Source: an uncultured Verrucomicrobia subdivision 3 bacterium
GTDB lineage: Bacteria > Verrucomicrobiota > Verrucomicrobiia > Limisphaerales > DASXHY01
Direction of reading: 5' to 3'
Assembly (NCBI GenBank): GCA_937890005.1
Contig: CALBZA010000006.1
Coordinates: 1-64,000, forward strand
Length of the DNA: 64,000 bases
How positions within the stretch are numbered: the first letter of the stretch is position 1; every line of letters starts with the position of its first letter. Shown here one piece after another: positions 32,987-42,191 of the stretch. The position numbers and the translations under genes are program-made. The notes below the pieces were generated by a model that made no database searches, had not been told where the DNA came from, and saw nothing but the letters and a program-made list of their open reading frames with translations.

Positions 32987-35011
32987 ATGCTGACAGCCAC
33001 TTCACCTGCCTCGTCCTGGAGGCAATCGCGTTACGCCTTCGCCGGAATCTTTTTCGCAACGCTGCTGGTGCTGCTCACGACGCTCCGCCTTGTCCTCTAC
33101 TTTGAGTTCGGACGCCAGCCAAACCTCGGATTCGGCGAGGTTTTCAAAGGTTTTCTGATTGGCATTCATCAGGACATTTTCATGTCGCTGCTCACGACGC
33201 TTCCCCTGCTCTTCTGGTTCTGGATCATCCGTGAGTGCGCGTTTCCGAAGTTCTGGCATCGCGCCTTTCTGGCCACCGGAATGTTCCTGTTCTGGTCGGT
33301 TCAGGTGTTCATTCTCTTCACGGAGTATTTTTTCTTCGACGAATTCCATTCGCGTTTCAACACGGTGGCCGTCGATTACCTGATTTATCCAGATGAAGTG
33401 GTCGGAAACATCCGGGATTCGTACCCGCTCTACACCATCATCGCCATCTGCCTTGGAATCGGCCTCGCGTGGACCTTTGGGGCGTTTCGCCTTTTCAAGC
33501 CGATGTGGAGTCGCCCCGTTTCCGGCGCCGGCAGTTTTCTGCGCTTTGCCGGAACCTTCGCGTTTGTAATCGTATTTGCATTCACGATCCGACCGAGCGG
33601 AACGCAGTTCAGCCAAGATCGGACGCTGAATGAGATCGCGAACAACGGATCTCTCTCATTCATCAACGCCGCCTGGACCCGCAATCTCGATTACTCAGCC
33701 CACTACAAAACGCTTTCGCGCGAAGAAGCCTACGCGCGTGTCCGCAAACAACTGGCGTCACCGAAGGCGGAGTTTATCGGCGGACCGGACAGCATCCGTC
33801 GCAAAATTGCCGGCGATCCGGATCGCCCGAAGTTGAACGTGGTCCTGCTGCTTCAGGAGGCGCTCGGTTCCGAATTCTTCGGCTGCCTGGGCCGCAGCAA
33901 CACGCTCACGCCGGAGATGGACAGGCTTTTCACCGAAGAGGCGCTCCTGTTCGCAAACATCTACGCCTGTGGCAATCGAACCGTGCGCGGCTTCGAAGGC
34001 GTCTTCTCGTCATTCCCGCCGCTGCCGGGAGATTCCATCGTGAAACGCGATCGTTCCGAGAACGTGGAGTCGATCGCCCGCGTCCTGAAGCGCGACGGCT
34101 ATAACACACTGTTTCTCTATGGCGGTCGCGGCCTGTTCGACGGCATGCGCGCCTACGCGATCAACAACGGCTGGGATCGATTCATCGAGCAAAAGGATTT
34201 CAAAGAGCCGGCGTTCACAACCATCTGGGGCGTGTCGGATGAAGACCTTTTCGGCCGGGCCATCGAGGAATTTCGCGAACTCAACGCCACCGGAAAACCG
34301 TTCCTCGGCACCGTGCTGACGGTTTCGAATCACAAGCCTTATACCTATCCGCGCGGACGGATTCCTGATGACCCCGACAAGCCGAAACGCACCCGGCAGA
34401 AGGTTGTGAAGTACACCGACTGGTGCCTCGGTCGTTTCTTTGAAGCGGCGAAGAAGGAGGCGTTCTGGACGAACACGATCTTCATCGTCGTCGCAGACCA
34501 CGGCGCTCGTGTGTATGGCGCGCAGGAGATTCCGATCTTCTCGTACGAAATTCCGTTCGCGATCATCGGACCCGCCGTGGTGAAGGAACCGCAGCGCATC
34601 GACACGCTCGGCAATTCACTCGACGTCGCTCCAACGGTGCTGGGGCTGCTCGGACGGCCGTATGAAACGATGTTCTTCGGGCGCGATTTGTTGAATGACC
34701 CGCCGGAGACAGCCCGGGCGCTGCTGAATCACAACCGCAGCATCGGCATTTACGCCGACGCGCGAATGGCCATTCTCAGCCTCCAGAAATCGGTGCGCTT
34801 TTACGAGGGCGATCCCAAACTGGTCGAACTTCAACCCACTCCGGGAAACACGCCGGAGTACGAGGAACTCGAGAAGAACGGCACCGCGCTCTTTCAGGTG
34901 GCGGACGAACTCTACATGAACCGACGGTATCGAATCGACGGCGCTTCGTCGGAGAATGAACCGCCGTCATCCCTCGTCAGCACTGATCGGACAACGCGGT
35001 TTGATCCGTGA
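32987..35011 (+). CDS. LTA-synthase-like membrane sulfatase-fold transferase
   Basis: The 674-residue protein has five hydrophobic segments in the first 205 residues (first: FAGIFFATLLVLLTTLRLVLYF) and then an alkaline-phosphatase-superfamily domain on the outside. That domain has NVVLLLQEALGSEFFG (metal-binding Glu), the nucleophile Thr332 in GNRTVRGFEGVFSSFPPLPG, TIWGVSDEDLF, and IFIVVADHGARVYG. LtaS and OpgB/MdoB enzymes move phosphoglycerol from phosphatidylglycerol to a glycan. In a diderm the target would be a periplasmic or envelope glycan; phosphoethanolamine transfer is another possibility. It is followed after one base by mpg. Confidence 0.88.
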   Translation: MLTATSPASSWRQSRYAFAGIFFATLLVLLTTLRLVLYFEFGRQPNLGFGEVFKGFLIGIHQDIFMSLLTTLPLLFWFWIIRECAFPKFWHRAFLATGMFLFWSVQVFILFTEYFFFDEFHSRFNTVAVDYLIYPDEVVGNIRDSYPLYTIIAICLGIGLAWTFGAFRLFKPMWSRPVSGAGSFLRFAGTFAFVIVFAFTIRPSGTQFSQDRTLNEIANNGSLSFINAAWTRNLDYSAHYKTLSREEAYARVRKQLASPKAEFIGGPDSIRRKIAGDPDRPKLNVVLLLQEALGSEFFGCLGRSNTLTPEMDRLFTEEALLFANIYACGNRTVRGFEGVFSSFPPLPGDSIVKRDRSENVESIARVLKRDGYNTLFLYGGRGLFDGMRAYAINNGWDRFIEQKDFKEPAFTTIWGVSDEDLFGRAIEEFRELNATGKPFLGTVLTVSNHKPYTYPRGRIPDDPDKPKRTRQKVVKYTDWCLGRFFEAAKKEAFWTNTIFIVVADHGARVYGAQEIPIFSYEIPFAIIGPAVVKEPQRIDTLGNSLDVAPTVLGLLGRPYETMFFGRDLLNDPPETARALLNHNRSIGIYADARMAILSLQKSVRFYEGDPKLVELQPTPGNTPEYEELEKNGTALFQVADELYMNRRYRIDGASSENEPPSSLVSTDRTTRFDP

Positions 35012-35012
35012 A

Positions 35013-35582
35013 ATGGCCCTGAGCGATCTCCTTTCCAGGCGACTGTCCCGAGAATTCTACGACCGCGACACAGTGACGGTCGCCCGGGAACTGCTCGGCA
35101 AGCAGCTGGTTCACGTCGTCGGTGGCGTCGGACGAATCGGCAGAATTGTCGAAGTGGAAGCCTACCTGGGCGAACACGATCTGGCTGCGCATTCATCGAA
35201 AGGCCTGACGCCCCGCACCAAAACCATGTTCGGTCCGCCCGGCCATGCCTACGTGTACTTGATCTATGGCATGTATCATTGCATGAACGTGGTCACCGAA
35301 CCCGAAGGCCACGCATCGGCCGTGCTTCTCCGAGCGCTGGAACCTGTCGCAAACATTGAGGCTCGAACCCAGGGCCCCGGCCTTCTCTGCCGCGCGCTGG
35401 GCATCGACAAACGGCAGAACGGACATGATCTGCTGAGCGACGATCTGTTCATCGCCGCGCCCGAAGCGAACGAATCCTTTACGATTGCCAAAAGCCCGCG
35501 CATTGGAGTGGACTACGCAAGGCATTGGGCGAAACGGAACCTGCGGTTCTTTGTCAAAGGTAACAGGTTCGTCTCGCGCTGA
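35013..35582 (+). CDS. mpg: 3-methyladenine DNA glycosylase, Mpg/AAG family
   Basis: This base-excision enzyme removes alkylated purines such as 3-methyladenine and hypoxanthine. The 189-residue protein has the AAG signatures LARELLGKQLVH-like at the start, IGRIVEVEAYLGEHDLAAHS with the catalytic Glu, MFGPPGHAYVYLIYGMYHCMN, VLLRALEP, and GPGLLCRALGID. The ATG at 35013 begins one base after the stop of the preceding gene, and the longer frame from 34956 lies inside that gene, so the short start is favoured. Confidence 0.94.
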   Translation: MALSDLLSRRLSREFYDRDTVTVARELLGKQLVHVVGGVGRIGRIVEVEAYLGEHDLAAHSSKGLTPRTKTMFGPPGHAYVYLIYGMYHCMNVVTEPEGHASAVLLRALEPVANIEARTQGPGLLCRALGIDKRQNGHDLLSDDLFIAAPEANESFTIAKSPRIGVDYARHWAKRNLRFFVKGNRFVSR

Positions 35583-35650
35583 GCCGGATGCAGGTTCCAA
35601 TATCGCGTCGCATTCGAACACACTGCAGCAACAACGCACTGGGGAGCACA

Positions 35651-37123
35651 ATGAAATCTCATTCCGGACCGCCGCCCATACCGAATCAGCAGTCGAATCG
35701 GATGCTGTGGATCGTCATCATCCTTGTCGTTCTTCTGGTAGCGCTCGCGATCATCTATCCTGTCACACGGTTTTCTCGCTTCAAACAAACTCAGAAGGAA
35801 GCGATCGCCACGATTGAGGAGCGAATCAGAAAACGCGGCGAACCGGTGGACCTTGCATCCTTGAGCGCAATGCAGCCCCAGATACCCGATTCCGAAAACG
35901 GCGCAATTGCATTGATGACACTTTGGGGAAAGAGCGATCCCGACCGTTGGGAATCATTTCGCATGGGACGGCAGTCGTTGCCGGAGAAAACACGGCCTGT
36001 GTATGATCCGGAGCTTCCATTGCTCGGAGCGAACGGCAGGAACATTCCCCGAAACACTCCACTGTCCGAGTCCCAGAAGAACGCGGCGGAATCATTCGTT
36101 CGGGATCTGGCGCCGCACATGATCGAACTCAGATCCGCGCTCAATTTCCAGCGCTTCCAGTTTCCGCTCATTTTCACCAACGCCTACGCTCTGCTGCTTC
36201 CACATCTTGTCGAACTGCGGCATGAGGCCAATCAGGTCCGCATTGCCGCCTGGCTCGCGCTGGAGTCCGGGGACATCGACACCTTTCTTGATCACGAGAC
36301 ATTGCTCGTCCGGATCATATCTGTCCCTGAAAATGAACCCGTGCTGATCAGCCAGCTTGTTCGCCTGAGTTGCTCGAAAATGTTTCTCACGGATCTGGAG
36401 CGGGCCTTTTCCCGAACGAACCTGACGTCAGTTCAAATGGATCGAATCGCCTCGTTGCTGGCGCAGCTGCCGTCGGACGACATCTGGGCACGAACGCTGA
36501 TGTGGGAACGTCCGATGACTATTTCAATATCCAAGATGTCCGGTGCGGAAATCGCCAGCTTCGGCAATTCATCCGACGACACATCGAGCAAACTCGATGT
36601 GCAGGGACTGAACTATGGATGGAAGGCTTTTGATTTCTCCGGCATTCGGGATGCGGATTATCTCTACATGCTCGAGACGTTCGAGAAAGCGGCCCAACTG
36701 GCCACCAATCGCGATTCCGATTCCATTTTCGAGACCGACAGATTGTTCGCATCAGCAACCAATGCCTTCCAGTTCCCGCCGAAAATAATGTCGGCCATGA
36801 TGCTGCCACCCTTGTCGAAGGCCAGAATGCGTTTCGCGTCCTTTGAAGCAGAGCGACGGGCAGCCGAACTGGCACTGGCCGTTGAACGTTTCCGCAACAG
36901 CAACTCCAACGAACTCCCCGCAAACATTGAAGATCTCTGCCCGACATTTCTCGAGCAGATTCCAATGGATCCGCTTGACGAAACGCCGATGAAGTTCGCG
37001 AAGAAAGAGGTCGGCTACGTCATCTACTCTGTTGGTCCGGATCAGAATGACGATGGCGGATTGGAACGAGGATCGAAAACCCGCTCGCAATCCTACGATC
37101 TGACATTCACCGTGGAACGTTGA
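35651..37123 (+). CDS. Single-pass membrane protein of unknown function with IYSVGPDxNDDGG tail
   Basis: The 490-residue protein has a short Pro-rich cytoplasmic head, one membrane segment (MLWIVIILVVLLVALAIIYPV, about 18-38), and a long helical exported domain. Near the C-terminus it has the pattern PMDPLDETPMKFAKKEVGYVIYSVGPD followed by QNDDGGLE, which recurs in pseudopilin-like and hypothetical proteins of Verrucomicrobiota and Planctomycetota. The start ATG at 35651 has GGGGAG four bases upstream, one of the better ribosome binding sites here. No enzyme motif is seen. A role in an envelope or secretion assembly is only a guess. Confidence 0.75.
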   Translation: MKSHSGPPPIPNQQSNRMLWIVIILVVLLVALAIIYPVTRFSRFKQTQKEAIATIEERIRKRGEPVDLASLSAMQPQIPDSENGAIALMTLWGKSDPDRWESFRMGRQSLPEKTRPVYDPELPLLGANGRNIPRNTPLSESQKNAAESFVRDLAPHMIELRSALNFQRFQFPLIFTNAYALLLPHLVELRHEANQVRIAAWLALESGDIDTFLDHETLLVRIISVPENEPVLISQLVRLSCSKMFLTDLERAFSRTNLTSVQMDRIASLLAQLPSDDIWARTLMWERPMTISISKMSGAEIASFGNSSDDTSSKLDVQGLNYGWKAFDFSGIRDADYLYMLETFEKAAQLATNRDSDSIFETDRLFASATNAFQFPPKIMSAMMLPPLSKARMRFASFEAERRAAELALAVERFRNSNSNELPANIEDLCPTFLEQIPMDPLDETPMKFAKKEVGYVIYSVGPDQNDDGGLERGSKTRSQSYDLTFTVER

Positions 37124-40100
37124 TCAGATTGCCGCCGCCGGCGCATCCGGCGCCGTTTCATGCCGGCGGGAGAACTTCCTCCGGGCCCATTGCTGGAACG
37201 ACTCCAGATAGAGATAAATCACCGGCGTGATGTAGAGCGTCAGCATCTGCGACACCATCAATCCGCCGACCACCGCGAGGCCCAGCGGCCGACGCGCCTC
37301 ACCTCCAGCACCATAACCAAGCGCGATCGGCAATGTTCCCATCAATGCCGCCATGGTGGTCATCATGATCGGACGGAAGCGCAACAGGCAGCCTTGGTAG
37401 ATGGCGTCGAACGGCGCTTTTCCTTCCCGCTGCGCATCGATCGCGAAATCGATCATCATGATCGCGTTCTTCTTCACAATGCCGACCAGCATGATCAGTC
37501 CGACAAACGCGTAGATGTTCAGATCGTGCCCGAACAGAACGAGCGTCAGCAGCGCGCCGAATCCGGCGGATGGAAGTCCCGAGAGAATCGTCAGCGGATG
37601 AATGAAGCTTTCGTACAGGATCCCCAGAATGATGTAGATCACGAGAATCGACATGATCAACAACACGCCAAGACCCTGGATCGACGATTGGAAAACCTGA
37701 GCCGAACCCTGGAAGCTGGTGGTGATGCTGGTCGGCAATCGGAGTTCATCAGTGAGTTTCCGCACCTGATCAACTGCCGACCCCAGCGAATAACCGGGTG
37801 CCAGATTGAACGAAATGGTAACGGCCGGAAGCTGTCCGACGTGCGAAATCGTCATTGGCCCGACGCTGCGCGACAGCGTGGCGACCGCTGCCAGTGGGAC
37901 CAGGTTGCCATGGCTTGAGCGGATGTAGAGCTTCGACAATGCCTCGGGATCGCCCTGAAACTCCGGTTCGGTTTCGAGAATCACCCAATACGTGTTCACG
38001 TCGGCGTAAATGGTCGAAATCTGGCGCTGACCGAACGCATTGAAGAGCGCCGATTCAATCTGCTCCACCGTCACCCCTGCCGCGGATGCTTTGTCGCGAT
38101 CGATCTGAACGTTCAGCTGCGGATTGGCGAGCTGCATGTCGCTCGTCACATCCTGAAACCCGGGCAGTTCGGACATTTTGCTCACGAGAAGCGGTGTCCA
38201 CTCGCGCAACTCGTTCATTTCGGTGCTTTGCAGGCTGAACTGATACAGAGCCTTCGTCAGCTGTCCCCCCATTCGGATCAACGGCGGCACCTGCAGATAA
38301 ACCTGAATGCCCGGCACCTCGGCCAGCTTCGGTCGCAGATCCTGGATGATCTGCTCGGCGTTCTGCTTGCGCTCGGACCGTGGTTTCAAGCGGATGAAAA
38401 TGCGTCCGCTGTTTGCAGTGGCGTTCGGTCCGCCGGAACCGATCGACGACATGAAATTCTGCACGTTCGGGTTTTCGCCGATGATCTTCGCGACCTGAAG
38501 CTGCTTCTCCCGCATGGCTTCGAACGAAATATCCTGCGCGGCTTCGGTGGAGCAGAAAATCTGGCCGGTATCCTCAACGGGAAAGAAGCCCTTTGGGATC
38601 ACAATGAAGAGCCAGACCGTCGCGACCAGGACCGCCAGTGTGACAAACATCGTGAACAGACGATGCCGAAGCACAACGCCGAGGGATCGTTCATACAGAC
38701 CGTACATCCCGTCAAAGACCTTCTCGGACGCCATGTAAAACCGGCCATGTTTCTTGTGTTTCACTGCCTTCACGAACCGGCTCGCCAGCATCGGTGTCAG
38801 CGACAGCGAAACAAATCCCGAAAGCAACACCGCAACGCCGATCGTGACCGCAAATTCGTGCAGCAGGCGTCCGATGATTCCGCCCATGAACAGAACCGGA
38901 ATGAACACCGCCGCGAGCGAGAGGGTCATCGAAATGATCGTGAATCCGATCTCCTTCGACCCCTTCAATGCCGCCTCCATCGGCGATTCCCCGTTTTCCA
39001 TGTGGCGGACGATGTTCTCCAGCATCACGATCGCGTCATCGACCACAAACCCGACCGAAAGCGTCAGCGCCATCAGCGAAAGATTGTCGAGGCTGTAGCC
39101 GAGCAGATACATCGCGGCGAATGTGCCGACGATCGACAGCGGCACCGCCAGACTGGGAATCACCGTCGCTGAAAGATTTCGCAGGAACAGGAAGATGACC
39201 ATCACCACCAGGCAGACGGTGAGAATGAGTGTGAACTGCACGTCGTGAACGGATTCACGAATCGAAAGCGAACGATCGTTGAGAACCTCGATGTTGATGG
39301 AGGCCGGAAGATCAGCTCGGAAGTTCGGGAGCAGTTTCCGGATCGAATCAACCACCTGCACCGTGTTTGCCCCGGGCTGACGCTGAACAGCGAGCACGAT
39401 GGCGCGCGTGTCGTTGAACCAGCTGGAAACGCGTTCGTTCTGAACGCTGTCGATCACGCTTCCAAGCGCTTCGAGCCGGACAGGCTGGCCGTCGCGATAT
39501 GCCACGATGATCGGTCGATATTCACTCGCCTCCTGAAGCTGTCCGTTCGCCAGAATCGTGGCGGCCTGCCGGCGGCCGTTCAATGTGCCGGTCGGCAAAT
39601 TCACGTTGGCCGACTGGATCGCCTGCGCGACTTCGTCGATGCCGATTCCGTACGCCGCAAGCTTCGTCGGATCAACGCGCACGCGCACGGCAAACTCCTG
39701 CGAGCCATACACCGAAACCTGGGCGACGCCATTGATCATCGAGATCCGTTGCGCCATGAAATTCTGGCCGTATTCATCCACCTTCGAGAGCGGCAGCGTG
39801 GGCGATGAAAGCGCGAGGAACAGGACTGGTGAATCAGCAGGGTTGACCTTGCTGAAGGTCGGCGGCGAGGTCATGTCCTGCGGCAATTGCCGGAGCGTTT
39901 TTGAAATCGCCGCCTGTACGTCCTGGGCCGCTGCATCGATGTCCCGGCTCAACGCGAATTGAATGGTGATGCGTGTGTTGCCGAGCGAGCTGATCGATGT
40001 CATCGAGTCGATGCCGGCGATCGTCGAGAACTGCTTTTCGAGCGGTGTAGCCACCGCGGATGCCATCGTTTCAGGGCTTGCACCGGGAAGACTGGCCGTG

Positions 40101-40240
40101 ACCTGGATGGTGGGGAAATCGACGTTAGGAAGGTCGCTGACCGGCAGGTAACGGTAGCTGATGATTCCGAACAGCATGATGGCCATCATGACGAGTGTCG
40201 TCATGACGGGCCGGCGGATGAACAAGGCCGAGATGTTCAT
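37124..40240 (-). CDS. RND multidrug efflux pump, AcrB/MdtB family
   Basis: The 1038-residue inner-membrane pump opens with ISALFIRRPVMTTLVMMAIM, the standard RND start, and PVSDLPNVDFPTIQV. Proton-relay residues are present: the Asp pair in VGFVVDDAIVMLENIV and the Lys in MLVGIVKKNAIMMID. The two periplasmic loops and 12-helix plan fit the HAE1 (hydrophobe/amphiphile) type, closest to MdtB/MdtC. It overlaps the adaptor gene by 4 bases (ATGA, 40237-40240) and is controlled by the TetR gene upstream. No TolC-type outer-membrane gene is in the operon, so it must borrow one. Confidence 0.95.
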   Translation of the reverse strand: MNISALFIRRPVMTTLVMMAIMLFGIISYRYLPVSDLPNVDFPTIQVTASLPGASPETMASAVATPLEKQFSTIAGIDSMTSISSLGNTRITIQFALSRDIDAAAQDVQAAISKTLRQLPQDMTSPPTFSKVNPADSPVLFLALSSPTLPLSKVDEYGQNFMAQRISMINGVAQVSVYGSQEFAVRVRVDPTKLAAYGIGIDEVAQAIQSANVNLPTGTLNGRRQAATILANGQLQEASEYRPIIVAYRDGQPVRLEALGSVIDSVQNERVSSWFNDTRAIVLAVQRQPGANTVQVVDSIRKLLPNFRADLPASINIEVLNDRSLSIRESVHDVQFTLILTVCLVVMVIFLFLRNLSATVIPSLAVPLSIVGTFAAMYLLGYSLDNLSLMALTLSVGFVVDDAIVMLENIVRHMENGESPMEAALKGSKEIGFTIISMTLSLAAVFIPVLFMGGIIGRLLHEFAVTIGVAVLLSGFVSLSLTPMLASRFVKAVKHKKHGRFYMASEKVFDGMYGLYERSLGVVLRHRLFTMFVTLAVLVATVWLFIVIPKGFFPVEDTGQIFCSTEAAQDISFEAMREKQLQVAKIIGENPNVQNFMSSIGSGGPNATANSGRIFIRLKPRSERKQNAEQIIQDLRPKLAEVPGIQVYLQVPPLIRMGGQLTKALYQFSLQSTEMNELREWTPLLVSKMSELPGFQDVTSDMQLANPQLNVQIDRDKASAAGVTVEQIESALFNAFGQRQISTIYADVNTYWVILETEPEFQGDPEALSKLYIRSSHGNLVPLAAVATLSRSVGPMTISHVGQLPAVTISFNLAPGYSLGSAVDQVRKLTDELRLPTSITTSFQGSAQVFQSSIQGLGVLLIMSILVIYIILGILYESFIHPLTILSGLPSAGFGALLTLVLFGHDLNIYAFVGLIMLVGIVKKNAIMMIDFAIDAQREGKAPFDAIYQGCLLRFRPIMMTTMAALMGTLPIALGYGAGGEARRPLGLAVVGGLMVSQMLTLYITPVIYLYLESFQQWARRKFSRRHETAPDAPAAAI

Positions 40241-41409
40241 TGGGCGGCGACGGAATTGGTTGGGGACGCGGCATCGTCCGAACCCTTGACCGTGACTTTC
40301 GCATCGGGAGTGAGCCGCAGATGGCCGTCAGTCACCACCAGTTCGCCGGGCCTGACATCGCCGAGCACGACCGTGAATCCATCGTAGGCGACGCTCCGTT
40401 TCACCGGCCTCAATTCAACCGTTTGTTCCTGGCTCACCACATAAACAAACTCGCCGGCCTGACCGTTTTGAATGGCGGGAGTCGGAACAACCGTCGCGTT
40501 CACGAGGTTGCTCAGAGTGAGAACGGTCTGAACGAATTGTCCGGGCCACAGGACCTGTTTGTCATTCGGGAACGTCGCACGGAGGAGAATGGTGCCGGTG
40601 TTGGTGTTCACGCGATTGTCGATGAACGTCAGTGTTCCAGACTGCGTCAGGTTGGTTTCACCGGGAGGAAATGCAGCAACAGACAATTCGTGTTCCGCCG
40701 CGCGCGCGCGAATCGCCGCCAGGTGCGGTTCGGGAACTGAGAAAGAAACGTAAGCCGGCTTGATCTGGGTGATCGTGACAACCCGGTCGTCCGGCGCCTT
40801 CACCACGTTGCCGGCCTTGACCGCGAGCAGACCGGTGCGGCCATCTATCGGCGAACGAATCTGCGTGTAGCCGAGATTGACCAGTGCATTGGTGACCAGC
40901 GCCTGATCGGCCACCACTGTGCTTTCCGCAGCACGAAAGGCCGCTTCCGCCGCCTGAAAATCCTGTTCCGATGCAATTCTCCCTTCGAACAGATTGCTGG
41001 TGCGCAAAAAGTCGAGTTTCGCATTCACAAGCCGGGCTTCGTCGCGCTGAAGATTTGCCTGGGCCTGATTCAAGGCCGCGATCCACGGAGTGGCATCGAG
41101 AGTAACAAGAAGATCGCCCGCTTTAACTTCCGCCCCTTCCTGGAAATGAACCTTGTCGATGATCCCGGTGATCTGCGGGCGAACCGTGACGAGCGTGAAC
41201 GGCTCAACGGTGCCGACCGATTGAATCTGTACGGGAATGTCGCGCTGCAGGACCGTTGCGGTCACGACTGGCACTGGAGGACGTGCGCCGCCCGATTTAC
41301 CCGATGACGTCGATTCCGCGTTCTTCGAACACGCTGTCAGAAAAGCCAGGGTGGCGATTCCGGCTGTGAACGAAATCCGTTTCAACCATTTCTCAACAAT
41401 CTGAATCAT
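40237..41409 (-). CDS. RND efflux membrane-fusion lipoprotein (adaptor)
   Basis: The 390-residue periplasmic adaptor has a lipoprotein signal (RISFTAGIATLAFLTAC, lipobox LTAC) and then the typical order: PVVTATVLQRDIPVQIQSVG barrel strand, a lipoyl half TVRPQITGIIDKVHFQEGAEV, a coiled-coil hairpin (LNQAQANLQRDEARLVNAK), the second lipoyl half, and beta-barrel FPNDKQVLWPGQFV. The ATG at 41409 starts inside the last 17 bases of the TetR gene, so the two are coupled. Starts at 41424 or 41454 are possible but lengthen the signal. It bridges the RND pump to an outer-membrane channel. Confidence 0.93.
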   Translation of the reverse strand: MIQIVEKWLKRISFTAGIATLAFLTACSKNAESTSSGKSGGARPPVPVVTATVLQRDIPVQIQSVGTVEPFTLVTVRPQITGIIDKVHFQEGAEVKAGDLLVTLDATPWIAALNQAQANLQRDEARLVNAKLDFLRTSNLFEGRIASEQDFQAAEAAFRAAESTVVADQALVTNALVNLGYTQIRSPIDGRTGLLAVKAGNVVKAPDDRVVTITQIKPAYVSFSVPEPHLAAIRARAAEHELSVAAFPPGETNLTQSGTLTFIDNRVNTNTGTILLRATFPNDKQVLWPGQFVQTVLTLSNLVNATVVPTPAIQNGQAGEFVYVVSQEQTVELRPVKRSVAYDGFTVVLGDVRPGELVVTDGHLRLTPDAKVTVKGSDDAASPTNSVAAQ

Positions 41410-42058
41410 GCACTTCTCTTCCATTCTTTTCGGTTCCTGCGAACGCGGCAGCAAACTCCTGCAGGAATTCTGCCCGTTGTTTCTGAAATTCCGGATCTGA
41501 CACGTTGTAACCGGTCAGCATTCGCGTCAGTTGCGGAAACGCCAGCGGATACGTGGTCAGCGCCATCATTGACAGCAGCAATTGTTCGGCGGGAAAACGC
41601 GACGTGACAGTTCCCTTCGCCTGCAATTCCCGGATTCGTTCCAGCACGGCGTTCGCGGCTTCTTTGCGCGACGCTTCCTCGACGACCGCGGTCTCGCCCC
41701 ATTGCAACGCTTCCCATTCGAGGAGCTGAATCCACTCGCGATCGCGGCAGGCCAGTTCAAACCAGAACACAAGCCGGTCCCTCGGATTCTCCGGTGCCGA
41801 TACTCCCCAGGTCCGGCGCTCGGAAATCTTTCTCCGCAACACTTCGCGGAACAAGACTTCTTTGTCGCCAAAGTAATGATAGAGCATGCGCTTGTTGATC
41901 CGGGCACGCCTTGCGATGGCATCCACCCGCGCACCCGCAAATCCCTTGGCAGAAAATTCGGCCAGCGCCGCGGATAAAATCCGTTCCTTGCTCAGTTCCG
42001 GATTTCTCGCAGCATGCGAAGTCCTGTTGTCATAACCGGGGGCCATTGACCGGATCAT
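41393..42058 (-). CDS. TetR-family transcriptional regulator of the efflux operon
   Basis: The 221-residue protein has the TetR DNA-binding domain LSKERILSAALAEFSAKGFAGARVDAIARRARINKRMLYHYFGDKEVLFREVL. A helical ligand domain with TetR_C-like features follows. The ATG at 42058 is chosen, with 42046 as an alternative. A perfect 18-bp palindrome covers the predicted transcription start just upstream, so it very likely represses itself together with the adaptor and pump. The inducer would be a pump substrate and is unknown. Confidence 0.93.
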   Translation of the reverse strand: MIRSMAPGYDNRTSHAARNPELSKERILSAALAEFSAKGFAGARVDAIARRARINKRMLYHYFGDKEVLFREVLRRKISERRTWGVSAPENPRDRLVFWFELACRDREWIQLLEWEALQWGETAVVEEASRKEAANAVLERIRELQAKGTVTSRFPAEQLLLSMMALTTYPLAFPQLTRMLTGYNVSDPEFQKQRAEFLQEFAAAFAGTEKNGREVHDSDC

Positions 42059-42069
42059 AGACGCAGCCA

Positions 42070-42087
42070 AGTAACTGCAAAGTTACT
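42070..42087. promoter_or_regulatory. TetR-type operator of the efflux operon
   Basis: AGTAACT-GCAA-AGTTACT is a perfect inverted repeat with 7-base arms. It lies two bases downstream of the predicted -10 element and 12 bases upstream of the regulator ATG, the usual position for autorepression. Confidence 0.8.
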
Positions 42088-42089
42088 GG

Positions 42090-42118
42090 AATGTTTCGCC
42101 CAGGAGATTCTGCGTCAA
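42090..42118 (-). promoter_or_regulatory. Predicted promoter of the TetR-RND operon
   Basis: On the minus strand TTGACG (42118-42113) is separated by 17 bases from AACATT (42095-42090). The start site would fall inside the 18-bp palindrome. The -35 hexamer is the same as that of the GbsR-like operon promoter. Confidence 0.6.
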
Positions 42119-42156
42119 AAGAAAGACGGGGAGTGCCATTGCTGACACTCCCCGTC
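42117..42156 (-). terminator. Rho-independent terminator of the giant repeat-protein gene
   Basis: GACGGGGAGTG (42125-42135) pairs with CACTCCCCGTC (42146-42156) around a 10-base loop. In the minus direction TTTCTTTT follows. The U tract runs into the -35 of the next promoter, so the two signals are tightly packed. Confidence 0.88.
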
Positions 42157-42191
42157 ATTGATTTCAGATTCTATTTCTGACCGGCGCTCGA

